From assembly GCA_027625095.1 (NCBI GenBank), contig JAQBXN010000053.1, positions 1-51,100 on the forward strand: a stretch of 51,100 nt of DNA, read 5' to 3'. Below, in pieces: positions 16,110 through 25,818 of this stretch (positions are counted from its first letter, which is position 1; each line of letters begins with the position of its first letter). This DNA is from Planctomycetota bacterium. Its GTDB lineage: Bacteria; Planctomycetota; PUPC01; JACPCR01. The notes under the pieces were generated by a model. That model made no database searches. It was not told where the DNA came from and worked only from the letters and a program-made list of their open reading frames with translations. The translations under genes and the position numbers were made by a program.

Positions 16110-16598
16110 CTAATCCTCAAGCGACTCGATTGAGACCTTCATTTCAATTCGCTCTTTGGGATTATCTCGCGCATCACGGGGTGACTTCACGATTGCGTCA
16201 GCCACTTCCATCCCTTCAGTTACTTCACCGAACACGGTGTACTGGCCATCGAGGAAATTCGAATTTGCAACGACGATAAAGAACTGGCAACCGGCAGAAT
16301 CCGGGTCCTGCCCTCTAGCGGTAGAAAGGATGCCCCGTTTGTGAGGAATGTCGTTGAACTCTGCCTTGATTTTGTAGCCGGCGTCGCCTGTGCCGTGCCG
16401 GCTGCGATCCTCCTTCTTGGTGTGTGGGCAACCGCCCTGGATCATGAAACCTGGAATCACGCGATGGAAGGTTAGACCATCGTAGAAGCCCTCTTTCGCC
16501 AGCTTTGTAAAATTCTCTACATGGCCCGGCGCGACGTCAGGGAAAAACTTGATTTTGATAGTTCCTTTTGAGGTTTCGATAACACCGATTTCAGACAC
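16110..16598 (-). CDS. Peptidyl-prolyl cis-trans isomerase, cyclophilin type
   Basis: This is a 162-residue single-domain cyclophilin. The core motifs FHRVIPGFMIQGG (with the catalytic Arg), ARGQDPDSAGCQFFI and FLDGQYTVFGEV are all present. It catalyses proline isomerisation during protein folding and lacks a signal peptide, so it is cytoplasmic. GTG 16598 is preferred because AAAGGAG lies five bases upstream and the product then starts SEIGVIETSKG like its relatives. ATG 16613 is an in-frame alternative, and a longer frame to 16772 is unlikely. The insertion around TKKEDRSRHGTGDAG is common in this subgroup. Confidence 0.9.
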   Translation of the reverse strand: MSEIGVIETSKGTIKIKFFPDVAPGHVENFTKLAKEGFYDGLTFHRVIPGFMIQGGCPHTKKEDRSRHGTGDAGYKIKAEFNDIPHKRGILSTARGQDPDSAGCQFFIVVANSNFLDGQYTVFGEVTEGMEVADAIVKSPRDARDNPKERIEMKVSIESLED

Positions 16599-16761
16599 GA
16601 GCACTCCTTTCATGATTTTGGGCTTGGAAAAGACGAGGATACTACTGTCAGTGTGCAAGGGGCGAAAGCGGAAACGGGGGGAGATGGGTAATAAGGTCGC
16701 TGCGGTGTTGGGTCCATTCCTGTTGGGTGTCCGGATCGAGAAACGTTTCTCGGGTATCGAA

Positions 16762-17673
16762 CTACCCATCACTCATGACGGTCCTGAACCCATTCCATAG
16801 TTCTCGTGTCTCCGGTAACCATGCCAACTTGTCCGTGCAACTCACTATTTCATGGCACTTGTCGGCGGTGGCGAAACCGCCGCCTCGGTCGCATTTCAAC
16901 GGCGCGTCAATGGCAAGCATTTTCTTGAGCCGGTCGTCCAGGACAGGATCGTTTTCAAGACCGTTCTGGTTGGCGTACGCATAGAATCCAGGCCAATACC
17001 AGTCGAGACACCAATTGTTCACATTGCCGGACATATCAAAACAGCCTGTCGGGCTTACCCCTGCAGGATAAATACCAACCTCAGTTACCTGCCCGATGTT
17101 GTTGTTGAAATTCAACAGGTCTTTTCTCGGCCAGGCGTCGCCCCATGGGAAACGCCTGCGGTCCAACCCACGAGCCGCACGTTCCCATTGCGCCTCGGTG
17201 GGCAGACTTTTCCCGGCCCACCTGCAATATGCCTGCGCTTCGTGCCAGCTTACTCCAGTGGTCGGGTGGTTCGGGGAATCCCATCCGGTTTTGTTCCATC
17301 CTGCGGGCGCGGTGATTGCTTCCTCTTCTTTCCAGTGCCAGCCTTTCACCGACCACAGATCCCGGTTCTCGTACCCGCTGTCTTCGATAAAACGTTCATA
17401 GCGCAGGTTTGTTACAGGATACACATCGATCCAATAGTCAAAGATAAAAACGGTGCGCTCGGGTTTCTCATGCTCTTTGGCGAAGAGATCGCCTTCGGGC
17501 ATTCCCATGGTAAAACTGCCCGCCGGGATCAAGACCATCTTGGCGCCGTCAACCGGATGAGTCTGATATCTTGCGTCCGACACGGAAGGGGTATCCTGTA
17601 GAAACCGAGGCTTAGTCAGTATCGAATATGAAGCGGCGAGTCCACCAGAACTCGGCAGCATATATGCGGCCAT
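16762..17673 (-). CDS. Formylglycine-generating-enzyme-like (SUMF1 fold) protein
   Basis: This has the FGE-sulfatase fold. The entry motif is MVLIPAGSFTMG, then YPVTNLRYERFI, GVSWHEAQAYCRWAGKSLPTEAQWE and GNVNNWCLDWY. The late block reads CDRGGGFATADKCHEIVSC. The true FGE copper site uses two cysteines just after RGGSW/Y, and here the spacing differs, so sulfatase activation is doubtful. Many SUMF1-fold proteins have other, unknown roles. ATG 17673 lies only 25 bases from the divergent PhyH start. GTG 17583 is a plausible later start. The cyclophilin follows 163 bases downstream. Confidence 0.75.
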   Translation of the reverse strand: MAAYMLPSSGGLAASYSILTKPRFLQDTPSVSDARYQTHPVDGAKMVLIPAGSFTMGMPEGDLFAKEHEKPERTVFIFDYWIDVYPVTNLRYERFIEDSGYENRDLWSVKGWHWKEEEAITAPAGWNKTGWDSPNHPTTGVSWHEAQAYCRWAGKSLPTEAQWERAARGLDRRRFPWGDAWPRKDLLNFNNNIGQVTEVGIYPAGVSPTGCFDMSGNVNNWCLDWYWPGFYAYANQNGLENDPVLDDRLKKMLAIDAPLKCDRGGGFATADKCHEIVSCTDKLAWLPETRELWNGFRTVMSDG

Positions 17674-17698
17674 TATTCTCTCTATCTAACATCTGATA

Positions 17699-18604
17699 AT
17701 GAACTCAACTTGTCTCGAATATCTGCTTACCGATTTTGAGAAGAAACAGTTCGAAGAACAGGGCTACCTGATCGTCAGTCCGGCCCTCTCCGAGAACCAT
17801 GTCCAGGAATTGTTAGAGGTTGTGGATCGAGTCGATGTTCGTGAGCGCAACAAGGAGGTTCCAGAGCAGCTACTTTCAGTCACAGACATCATTGGTGAAG
17901 ACGACAAACTGGTCGATCTCGTGGATCTGCCGTCCACATTCCCGAAAGTCTGGGGAATTCTGGGATGGAACATCTACCTCTACCATTCCCACCTGGACAT
18001 CACCCCGCCCGGCAACGAGGAAGTGCAGCCTGTTGCCTGGCATCAGGACAGTTTGCGTGTTAACGAAGAAATCGAGGGCCACCCACGGCCGCGCCTTTCG
18101 CTCAAGATCGGTTATTACCTGACCGATGTATCCGAGCCTGATCGCGGGAACACACTTATCCTCCCCGGCTCGCATCTGTTAGACGAGCTTGATTGCCCGC
18201 AGGATGGAATATCTAGTCCCGCAGGCGCGATCCCACTCTGTCTGAAACCCGGCGACGCACTGATCCTGGACAGACGAACCTGGCATTCCAGGAGCGCTAA
18301 CCGCAGTGACATTACCCGCAAAGTTCTGTGGCTTGGATACAGCTACCGATGGATGATGCCCAAAGACAAGATGACCGTAGAGCATCTTTATGAGAGTCTC
18401 GACCCCATTCGGCGTCAACTCCTGGGAGCCAGGGTGAGTATGAATGGTGTCTATGACCCAACTGAGGGAGATGTTCCGTTGCGTTCCTGGCTCGCGGAGC
18501 ACAGTCCCGAAAATGCGGTCTGGACTCGGCATAAACGCCCCCAGGCACGCCCTCCTGCGCATGAAAACCGTGTTCAGCTAACGGGGCGAAAATTGTCGCC
18601 ATAA
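17699..18604 (+). CDS. Phytanoyl-CoA dioxygenase (PhyH) family protein
   Basis: This is a 301-residue Fe(II)/2-oxoglutarate oxygenase. The iron facial triad is visible as WHQDS (His and Asp) and TWHSRSAN (distal His), followed by the Arg-rich segment TRKVLWLGYSYRWM that usually holds 2-oxoglutarate. The N-terminal FEEQGYLIV is typical. Family members hydroxylate diverse small molecules and this one cannot be assigned a substrate. It is divergent from the FGE-like gene and 35 bases before the DUF1501 gene. A C-terminal basic tail beyond about residue 275 is likely disordered. Confidence 0.85.
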   Translation: MNSTCLEYLLTDFEKKQFEEQGYLIVSPALSENHVQELLEVVDRVDVRERNKEVPEQLLSVTDIIGEDDKLVDLVDLPSTFPKVWGILGWNIYLYHSHLDITPPGNEEVQPVAWHQDSLRVNEEIEGHPRPRLSLKIGYYLTDVSEPDRGNTLILPGSHLLDELDCPQDGISSPAGAIPLCLKPGDALILDRRTWHSRSANRSDITRKVLWLGYSYRWMMPKDKMTVEHLYESLDPIRRQLLGARVSMNGVYDPTEGDVPLRSWLAEHSPENAVWTRHKRPQARPPAHENRVQLTGRKLSP

Positions 18605-18639
18605 GATAGATTTCCCGAAACTTGAGCAAGGATTGAAAG

Positions 18640-20076
18640 ATGTTTGAAAGCTGCACCGGATATGAACCTACAGCAGGCATGAACCGCCGTACTTTCCTCA
18701 ACCGCTTCGGCATGGGGTTGGGCAGCATCGCCCTGGCTGATCTGGTATCGAACGAGGCGACTGCCAGTGGAATTCTCAGTACCACACACCATCCGCCGAA
18801 GGCCAAACGCATTATTTATCTGTTCCAGAGCGGCGGCCCGTCTCAGATGGACCTGTTCGATTACAAGCCGCTTCTCAACAAGCTCCGTGGCCAGCAGCTC
18901 CCCGATTCCGTGCGGCAGGGGCAACGCCTGACGGGCATGTCGGGGAATCAATCCAGCCTGCCTCTGGTTGGCTCGCCTTTCGAATTCCAACAGCGCGGGC
19001 AGAGCGGGGCATGGATCAGTGATCGCCTGCCCCACACAGCGAAAGTGGCGGACGACCTTTGCTTTATCAAATCCATGCATACCGAAGCCATCAATCACGG
19101 CCCGGGAGTGACGTTTATGCAGACCGGATCGCAGTTTCCAGGTCGGCCGAGTATGGGCGCGTGGCTGCAATACGGGCTGGGAGCTGCGAATGAAAATCTC
19201 CCCGCTTTCGTCGTCATGGTCACCAAGGGGAAGGGCGGCCAACCTCTGGTTTCAAGATTGTGGGGGAGTGGATTTCTGCCGGCCAAATACCAGGGCCTCC
19301 GATTCCGTTCAGGTAAAGATCCGATTCTGTATTTGAATAATCCGGATGGCATTGACTCTGCCAGTCGGCGACGAATGCTCGACCGTTTGAATGAACTCCA
19401 TCAGCTTCAGGTCGATGCCACCGGTGATGTAGAGATAGAGAATCGCATCGCTCAGTATGAAATGGCGTTCCGGATGCAGAACTCGATCCCTGAGGTTACC
19501 GATCTGAAATCTGAGCCGGATTATGTCCTTGACCAATACGGGCCGGATGTTCGTTCGCCGGGTTCTTTCTCCGCCAATTGCCTGTTGGCCCGACGACTGG
19601 CCGAACGAGGTGTGCGATTCATTCAGCTTTACCATCCGGGCTGGGATCAACATGGCGGCCTGCCAGGCGGCATATCGCAACAGTGCAGAGAAACCGATCA
19701 GCCGACCTCAGCGTTGATAGCAGATCTCAAACAGCGGGGTCTGCTTGAGGACACTCTTGTTATCTGGGGTGGAGAATTCGGGCGCACCAATTACTGCCAG
19801 GGCAAACTGAGCGACAACAATTTCGGCCGCGACCATCATCCGAAATGCTTTACAGTCTGGATGGCCGGGGGAGGAGTAAACGCAGGATCGTCGTACGGAC
19901 GCACTGACGACTACTGTTACAACGTCGCTGAAAATGGTGTCCACATTCATGACTTTCACGCGACGATCATGCATCTGCTGGGCATAGACCACGAACGGTT
20001 AACACACAAATTCCAGGGTCGATGGTTCAGGCTGACAGATGTACATGGACAGGTGGTGCAGGGAGTGGTGGGATAG
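18640..20076 (+). CDS. DUF1501 domain-containing secreted protein
   Basis: This is a 478-residue protein with a twin-arginine-like leader (MNRRTFLNRFGMGLGSIA within the first 40 residues). It has the DUF1501 hallmarks FQSGGPSQMDLFDYKP near the N-terminus, LYHPGWDQHGGL, and the conserved GGEFGRT...GRDHHPKCF...AGGGVNAGSSYGRTD block. DUF1501 is related to the alkaline-phosphatase/sulfatase fold and is highly expanded in Planctomycetes, often next to DUF1549/DUF1553 cytochromes, which are absent here. AAGGA lies eight bases before ATG 18640. The function is unknown. Confidence 0.9.
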   Translation: MFESCTGYEPTAGMNRRTFLNRFGMGLGSIALADLVSNEATASGILSTTHHPPKAKRIIYLFQSGGPSQMDLFDYKPLLNKLRGQQLPDSVRQGQRLTGMSGNQSSLPLVGSPFEFQQRGQSGAWISDRLPHTAKVADDLCFIKSMHTEAINHGPGVTFMQTGSQFPGRPSMGAWLQYGLGAANENLPAFVVMVTKGKGGQPLVSRLWGSGFLPAKYQGLRFRSGKDPILYLNNPDGIDSASRRRMLDRLNELHQLQVDATGDVEIENRIAQYEMAFRMQNSIPEVTDLKSEPDYVLDQYGPDVRSPGSFSANCLLARRLAERGVRFIQLYHPGWDQHGGLPGGISQQCRETDQPTSALIADLKQRGLLEDTLVIWGGEFGRTNYCQGKLSDNNFGRDHHPKCFTVWMAGGGVNAGSSYGRTDDYCYNVAENGVHIHDFHATIMHLLGIDHERLTHKFQGRWFRLTDVHGQVVQGVVG

Positions 20077-20300
20077 AGATTTACTCATGAAAATTTGCCC
20101 CCTGCGCGTGTTATCTTGATTAAGCAATTCATTGGAACTCTCCTGATTTTGGTTGCGGTCAAAGGCCGGGCAGGAGAAGGATAATGAGAGAGCAGCCGAT
20201 GATTACTGCCCGGAATTGCATCAGTTCACGACATTAATGACCCGGTTGATACGTGAAGCACCTCTTAAGAATTCCACATCCTCAGAGCTTCACAACCAGA

Positions 20301-21380
20301 TTATCCATCGCCTTCGGCTTCTTCCTTATCGGCAGGATAAAGCTCTTGCCGGACCCGCTCTCCATGTCCATCGAGTTCGAGTTCGAAGTGCTGCGCGACG
20401 TCAGCTATCCGGAAAGAGGCTTTGGGGGGGATGCCTTCCGGCCATGCCTGAAGCTCGGCGCCCTGATCATCAAAAACTTTGCCGGGGGTTGAACTGTCTG
20501 TCGCAATCTCATCAACAATATCTCGGATGAGATCTGTGACCTGCCTCAGATTCTCCGCCTTTTCATAGTCCCAAACGTTTATATTTGTCCCGGTTGCCAG
20601 ATTGCTCAAGTCAATAAGCTGGCGTTCATCGACTTCGATCCCCAGCCCGATAACGAAGCACTTCATCGGGTTACGTTTCCCGGATGCGATCCGGCCGGCA
20701 AGAGTGGCCGTGTAACTTTTCACTTCGTTGATGTCGTCGATATAGCCATCTGTGATGAAGACATAAAGTCCATTGGGGGCAACGGGAAACCTTGAATCGA
20801 AAAACTTCAACGCCGGAAGCAGTTGTGTCTTTTTCTGACCGAAAGGGATCTGTTCCGGGCCGTCAATACTTACCGTCGAGCACTCCGCAACACTGACAGG
20901 GCCGGATTCTTCAATTTTGTCCCCTTCAATTCCGGCGCTGAAATAAATCAGAGTCGTTTCGTTCTCGGCGTCGATGTTGGTCGCCATGTATTCGATAAAT
21001 TTTCGCCCCTCTTCCTGCACTTCATTGAAAGTCCAGCGGAGCAGCCCGTTGGCAAACGCATCTTCCCAGGCATCACGGCTGAGGACCCGCAATTCCGCTC
21101 CGTCCCGTTTCTCAATACGAGCCCAGTCTTTACGGAGGTAACGTTTGAAGATCGGGTGAGGGATCTGCCCGGCGACCATCTTGCCAAAAGAGGACTGCAT
21201 GGAGGTGCTGGCATCAATGGCGATCCCGGTTCTCCAGCCTTGTCCAATTTCGGTTTCACGAGCAAGGGAAAAAGTAACCTCAAGCTCTCCGCCCAAGGGC
21301 TGGAAGTGAACCTTGCTGAGGGCAGGATCCACATGTTTGCCTGGTATGGTGATTCGATTGACTACACTGACTTTGGCCAT
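20301..21380 (-). CDS. VWA domain protein (TerY-like)
   Basis: This is a 359-residue cytoplasmic von Willebrand A protein. The MIDAS motif DASTSMQSSFG follows GIAIDA, and the later Thr/Asp elements are KKTQLLPALKFF and FITDGYIDD. The N-terminal MAKVSVVNRITIPGKHVDP and the total length resemble VWA proteins of tellurium-resistance/stress modules. It is divergent from a TerC family gene 230 bases away, which supports that assignment. ATG 21380 is chosen over an ATG four codons upstream. Its partner, ion and role are not readable from sequence. Confidence 0.75.
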   Translation of the reverse strand: MAKVSVVNRITIPGKHVDPALSKVHFQPLGGELEVTFSLARETEIGQGWRTGIAIDASTSMQSSFGKMVAGQIPHPIFKRYLRKDWARIEKRDGAELRVLSRDAWEDAFANGLLRWTFNEVQEEGRKFIEYMATNIDAENETTLIYFSAGIEGDKIEESGPVSVAECSTVSIDGPEQIPFGQKKTQLLPALKFFDSRFPVAPNGLYVFITDGYIDDINEVKSYTATLAGRIASGKRNPMKCFVIGLGIEVDERQLIDLSNLATGTNINVWDYEKAENLRQVTDLIRDIVDEIATDSSTPGKVFDDQGAELQAWPEGIPPKASFRIADVAQHFELELDGHGERVRQELYPADKEEAEGDG

Positions 21381-21610
21381 GCTCGCTCCCAAGGCTCATC
21401 AACGTATCGCCGATGCTCTCTCGATGCCACGTAGATGAATTTGATGTTTCAGAGGGAAGTTATTCTGACGAAACTTTCGAGCTTCGAACGCCGGGTATTG
21501 TAGAGGTGGCGGTGTTGAGTCTCAAAGCATTTCCAGTGAACCGGTTGAAGAAGGGTTGGCTCCCTGGAATGATCCCCGCTCTTATACCCGACAGGGCGGC
21601 ACTCAATCGA

Positions 21611-22579
21611 ATGATTTCTACCACAATCACCAAATGGATTGTTTTCAACGTCTTCGTCCTGCTGATGCTGGCCGTAGATCTGTTGGTCTTCCATCGCAGA
21701 TCGGCAAAGGTTTCGGTACGACAGGCGTTGACCTGGACTTTCGTCTGGATATTGCTCGCCTTGGTTTTCAATGTTGGCATCTGGAAATACGCCGGCGAAG
21801 AGAGAGCCCTCGAGTTCCTCGCCGGGTACCTCCTCGAGAAGTCTCTCAGCGTAGACAACCTTTTCGTCTTCCTGCTGGTTTTTTCTTTCTTTTCTGTTCC
21901 TCCTAAGCTCCAGCATCGATGCCTTTTCTACGGAATCATCGGCGCCCTTATCATGCGGGCGATTTTTATCGTGGTGGGTGTGCAGCTTCTCGATGCATTC
22001 AGTTGGCTCATATACGTTTTCGGGGCATTTCTGGTCTTTACCGGGATTAAGATGGCCTTCCATTCATCCGCGGAGATCAATCCTGAAAAAAACCCGGTCA
22101 TCAAATTAGCCAAACGTTTCTTCAAGGTGACAAAGGAATACGAAGGCGACAAGTTCTTTGTACGCCGGGACGGCATCCTCATGGCTACACCGCTGTTTAT
22201 CGTCTTGCTCGTTGTTGAAACTACAGACGTAATCTTCGCTCTGGATTCCATCCCTGCGATTCTGGCCATCAGTCGCGATCCGTTCATCGTTTATTCCTCC
22301 AACGTATTTGCGATCATGGGACTGCGTGCCCTTTATTTCGCCTTGGCCGGCATTATGGAGATTTTTCACTTCCTGCACTTTGGGCTTTCGTTTATTCTGG
22401 TCTTTGTCGGCTTCAAAATGGTCTTGCATGACGAACTTCATATCCCAATCGAAATCGCTCTCAGCGTTGTGGCGTACACCATCTATACGTCTATCGTGTT
22501 GTCGATCGCCTTCCCCACAAGAGACTCGCGAGCAGTGGAGTTTCCCCAATCTGAGCTGGATACCGAGGCTGAAAAATAA
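21611..22579 (+). CDS. TerC/Alx family membrane protein
   Basis: This is a 322-residue multi-pass protein with the TerC signature (EKSLSVDNLFVFLLVFSFF, then RDGILMATPLF and VVETTDVIFALDSIPAIL). Alx/TerC proteins are linked to manganese export and tellurite or pH stress. The conserved acidic residues in the two membrane repeats (SVDN and ETTDVIFALD) are present. ATG 21611 is chosen because the preceding 60 codons lack membrane character. ATG 21569 is possible. I looked for the yybP-ykoY manganese riboswitch that often precedes such genes and did not see it. It is divergent from the VWA protein. Confidence 0.85.
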   Translation: MISTTITKWIVFNVFVLLMLAVDLLVFHRRSAKVSVRQALTWTFVWILLALVFNVGIWKYAGEERALEFLAGYLLEKSLSVDNLFVFLLVFSFFSVPPKLQHRCLFYGIIGALIMRAIFIVVGVQLLDAFSWLIYVFGAFLVFTGIKMAFHSSAEINPEKNPVIKLAKRFFKVTKEYEGDKFFVRRDGILMATPLFIVLLVVETTDVIFALDSIPAILAISRDPFIVYSSNVFAIMGLRALYFALAGIMEIFHFLHFGLSFILVFVGFKMVLHDELHIPIEIALSVVAYTIYTSIVLSIAFPTRDSRAVEFPQSELDTEAEK

Positions 22580-22601
22580 TCCTGTCGTCGAGGACACCAT
22601 C

Positions 22602-23483
22602 ATGTGCACCATTTTGAAAATGCTTCTTGCAGGTCTCACCGTCATCGTTTCGCTTGCTCCAGCGCATGCCGAAGAAATCAAACACCGTTTTATCTGCGTG
22701 GACAATGCCCAAAATCGGTTGATTCACATCGACCAGCACGAGGGCACGGAGTGGATTGTCGGCATTCCGGGAGGCTCACGTGATTTGCAGATTCTTGACA
22801 AAGATCGCGTCCTGGTCAGCCACGATAACGGCGCTGCTGAGTATGACCTGAACTCTGGCAAAGCCTTGGATTGGAAGGTGACGAACCATCGCGGCGTGAA
22901 CACCGCCCGCCGTCTCAAGAGTGGCCACACCATCCTTGGCGCGAATTCCAAAGAAGGCATCGTCTTCACCGAAGTCGATACCAACGGGAAGGAAGTTGGC
23001 AAGACTGTCTTAGAGGGACAGAAGGATCTGCGTCTGGTTCGAATTCGGAAGGATGGTAACTTCCTGCTGACGGTCAGCGGTCCATACCGGGTGGTCGAGG
23101 TGAATAAGGCCGGCGAGATCATTCGCAGCGTGGCGATTCCCGGCAAAGGTTACAAGGCTGCTATTACTGCGGACGGCACCTGTCTGGCCACTACTGGTGA
23201 GGACTCGCAAGTCGTGGAGATCAACAAGGATGGAAATATAGATCGCGCGGTCGGTGGTCGAAAGAATCATGAGGGACTCCAGTGGTTCTCAGGGTTCCAT
23301 CATCTGGATAATGGCAACATCGTGGTCGCCAACTGGCTTGGTCACGGCAAGGCCGGCAAAGGTCCGCACCTGGTCGAATTCGACCGGGAGAACAAACTTG
23401 TCTGGAAGTGGGAAGACCACGAAAAGGCGAAGCAAGTCACTAATGTGCTCCTCCTTGACGAACTGGATGGCCAGTTGGAGTAG
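22602..23483 (+). CDS. Secreted beta-propeller protein
   Basis: This is a 293-residue protein with a signal peptide (MCTILKMLLAGLTVIVSLAPAHA). It is followed by six or so propeller blades with repeats such as SHDNGAAEYDLNSGKAL, VFTEVDTNGKEV, YRVVEVNKAGEIIRSV and SQVVEINKDGNI. It belongs to the PQQ/NHL-like group of PVC secreted propellers with no catalytic motif. It starts 22 bases after the TerC gene, so it may be cotranscribed, and converges on the ClC gene. An open frame extends upstream into TerC, but that part is a shadow. Confidence 0.75.
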   Translation: MCTILKMLLAGLTVIVSLAPAHAEEIKHRFICVDNAQNRLIHIDQHEGTEWIVGIPGGSRDLQILDKDRVLVSHDNGAAEYDLNSGKALDWKVTNHRGVNTARRLKSGHTILGANSKEGIVFTEVDTNGKEVGKTVLEGQKDLRLVRIRKDGNFLLTVSGPYRVVEVNKAGEIIRSVAIPGKGYKAAITADGTCLATTGEDSQVVEINKDGNIDRAVGGRKNHEGLQWFSGFHHLDNGNIVVANWLGHGKAGKGPHLVEFDRENKLVWKWEDHEKAKQVTNVLLLDELDGQLE

Positions 23484-23542
23484 GCCACCCTTAGAGATTT
23501 TCCTCTGAGCCTTTGAGAGTTCTACGGCTGCTCAAGGCGACA

Positions 23543-25651
23543 TCACGTTTTCATCAAATCCCGGACTTCATCCAACTGTTCCTGCTTACACAAAAGCAGC
23601 AGCCGATCCTCGGCCATGATTTCTGTCAGCCCGCCGGGAATGATGGTTTCTTCTTTGCGATAGACCGAGACGATCAGGGTACCTTTCGGGAAGCGGATGT
23701 CGCGGACACACTGGTTAACCATACCGTGCTCAGGAGGTACCTTCAGCTCGGTTAGAGTCATCCCGCCTCGATACGGTGCGGAGGAGTCTTCTTCTTCCTC
23801 ATCAATCGACTCTCCCGCGTCTGCCTTCAAATTGCGCAGGCGGCGGTCGTAGGCAACGATAACGTCGCGACGGGTGATCATGCCAAGCAGGCGGCGATTA
23901 TCGAGGCATTCGACGACTGGCAGGGCGACCAGGTTTTTGGTCGTCATTTTTCGAAGCACCTGGTATAGGTTTTCGTCGAGATTCGTGGTGATGACGTTCG
24001 TTTCGCAGATATCGATAGCCAGCACCAGAGCGCCCAGCGCTTCATCAGTCAGGACCTGCCTGACGTCATTGAAGGAGACGATGCCGAGCAGGTGATCGTC
24101 ACGGTCAACAACAGGAAAATAATCCTGCTCATCCTTCTGAATCAGTCTCAAAAGCTCGGTCAGGCTGACGGCCTCGCGCACGGTGCGAATTTCGGTGTGC
24201 TCCTGAGTAAAGATGTCTCTGACTCGCATGTCTTCGAGCACATTGACGACGAAGTCCCCGAGATGGGCGGGGGAATCCTGCTGAGTCGCTACCTGTTCAG
24301 GGATGAGGGTCCAGCGGCGCGAGAGCACGAACGAAATCGTGCAGGTGAGCATGAGCGGTACGATGAGCTGGTAGGACCCGGTCAATTCGGTGACGATGAT
24401 CAGACTTGTGATGGGCACATTGGCGATGCCCGAAAAGAATCCGGCCATGCCGACGAGAATCATCGACTCCCGGGTTGTTTCATGCATCATGCCGGGGGCA
24501 ACAGCCTGCACAAGGTAGCCAAACGAACCACCAATCATCGCTCCAACGCAAAGGCTGGGTGCGAATAATCCACCTGAGCCGCCGGATGAGATGGTGCAAC
24601 TGGTGGCAACCATTTTTGCAAATGCGATGAGCAGCAAAAACCAGAAAGCACTCATGGGTGCGCTTGAGGCAAGGCCCCCTTCGGCAGCGCCGAGCTTGTC
24701 GCTGATGATACTTTGAATCTGATCGTAGCCCCCTCCCAGCACCTGTGGTAGCCAGACTGCCAGCAGGCCGAGCATGAGGCCGCCCACTGCCGGCTTGCAG
24801 GTATTTGGAAGCGGCAGCCGCCGAAACAATTTGTCTCTGCCGATCTCAAGGACCTTTACATAAACACAGCCCAGGCCCGCACAGACAAGCGCCAACGCGA
24901 CATAGAGTACCAATTCGGAATTGTGAGAGAACTTCAGCCCATCTACGCCCCCGAAGAGAAAACCGTACCCGAAGATGGAAGTGAACACCGCGTACGAGGT
25001 AATCGATGCGATAATGGAGGGCACGATGGCCTCGAACTCAAATTCTGCTTCTTTATACAGAACTTCACCGGCAAAAAACGCCCCGCCGAGCGGCGCGCGA
25101 AAGATGGCACCCACTCCAGCGCTGGCCCCGGCCAGCAACAGGATACGCTGCAGTCTTGGGCTCAGGCCCAGCCGTTTGCTCAAAGCCACTGCGAGTCCGG
25201 ATGACATGAGTGCTGTTGGGCCTTCTTTTCCCGCAGATCCTCCGGACGCGATGGTGATAACAGAAGCGACCAGCTTCACGATCGGCACACGATCTCGAAT
25301 CTCACCCCGGAGGCGGTGGAAAGCTTTCACCATAAATTCCGAACCGCCTCCTTCAGCTTCCGGTGCGAACGTGTAAACGATCCAGCCGGCGATGAGCCCT
25401 CCAACAGCCGGGGTAAAAATGATCAGCGCAGTTCGCATTCCGCCGCTCTCCGTGGCAAGAACGTTACCGATAATCAGCCCATTGAAGAAGTGCAGGCCCG
25501 ACTCGAAAATCACGGCCGCCAGACCTGAAATCAAGCCTACACACACGCTGAGGATCAAAAGCGATCCCCATGCCTGGACATCAAAAAAATGGCCGATTCG
25601 TTTAAGGCCTTTATGCAACGTAATGAGTAATAGGTAATGAGAAATGAGCAA
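23543..25651 (-). CDS. ClC-family chloride channel/antiporter with CBS pair and TrkA-C domain
   Basis: This is a 702-residue protein. The ClC core (about 30-440) has GSAGKEGP at about 139-145 and GSGGLFAPS later. GKEGP instead of GREGP is seen in some members. Two CBS domains follow (about 475-600), including YFPVVDRDDHLLGIVSF and VALPVVECLDNRRLLGMI, then a C-terminal TrkA-C/RCK-C domain (about 630-702). It moves chloride, or exchanges it for protons, under nucleotide control by the CBS pair. The first 12 codons of the frame are encoded by a heptamer repeat and no ribosome-binding site is visible, so the true start may be TTG 25618. Confidence 0.9.
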   Translation of the reverse strand: MLISHYLLLITLHKGLKRIGHFFDVQAWGSLLILSVCVGLISGLAAVIFESGLHFFNGLIIGNVLATESGGMRTALIIFTPAVGGLIAGWIVYTFAPEAEGGGSEFMVKAFHRLRGEIRDRVPIVKLVASVITIASGGSAGKEGPTALMSSGLAVALSKRLGLSPRLQRILLLAGASAGVGAIFRAPLGGAFFAGEVLYKEAEFEFEAIVPSIIASITSYAVFTSIFGYGFLFGGVDGLKFSHNSELVLYVALALVCAGLGCVYVKVLEIGRDKLFRRLPLPNTCKPAVGGLMLGLLAVWLPQVLGGGYDQIQSIISDKLGAAEGGLASSAPMSAFWFLLLIAFAKMVATSCTISSGGSGGLFAPSLCVGAMIGGSFGYLVQAVAPGMMHETTRESMILVGMAGFFSGIANVPITSLIIVTELTGSYQLIVPLMLTCTISFVLSRRWTLIPEQVATQQDSPAHLGDFVVNVLEDMRVRDIFTQEHTEIRTVREAVSLTELLRLIQKDEQDYFPVVDRDDHLLGIVSFNDVRQVLTDEALGALVLAIDICETNVITTNLDENLYQVLRKMTTKNLVALPVVECLDNRRLLGMITRRDVIVAYDRRLRNLKADAGESIDEEEEDSSAPYRGGMTLTELKVPPEHGMVNQCVRDIRFPKGTLIVSVYRKEETIIPGGLTEIMAEDRLLLLCKQEQLDEVRDLMKT
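25621..25648. repeat. Heptanucleotide tandem repeat at the ClC gene start
   Basis: Four period-7 units, TAATGAG TAATAGG TAATGAG AAATGAG, lie across the annotated start of the ClC gene. The same motif appears at 25819-25837 and 27961-27994. Confidence 0.75.
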
Positions 25652-25818
25652 GACGTAGACAGAAATTCGGTCTCACCGTCATTCGACCGACCCGACCTGA
25701 TGTTTGTTGCTTGATTCTGGAAATATGCAGAGTCTCGAAGACCACACCTGCAGAATCAAGCACCGAGCATCACTTGAAGAGCCGTCGTCGGAACAATACC
25801 GGATTACACATAGTTGAT

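Noticed and set aside
20116..20184. A 22-codon signal-peptide-like frame after the DUF1501 gene
   Set aside because: It is very short, has a weak ribosome-binding site and shows no downstream protein in frame. It may be a remnant but cannot be supported.
21381..21610. A yybP-ykoY manganese riboswitch before the TerC gene
   Set aside because: The characteristic conserved core could not be found in the 230-base gap.
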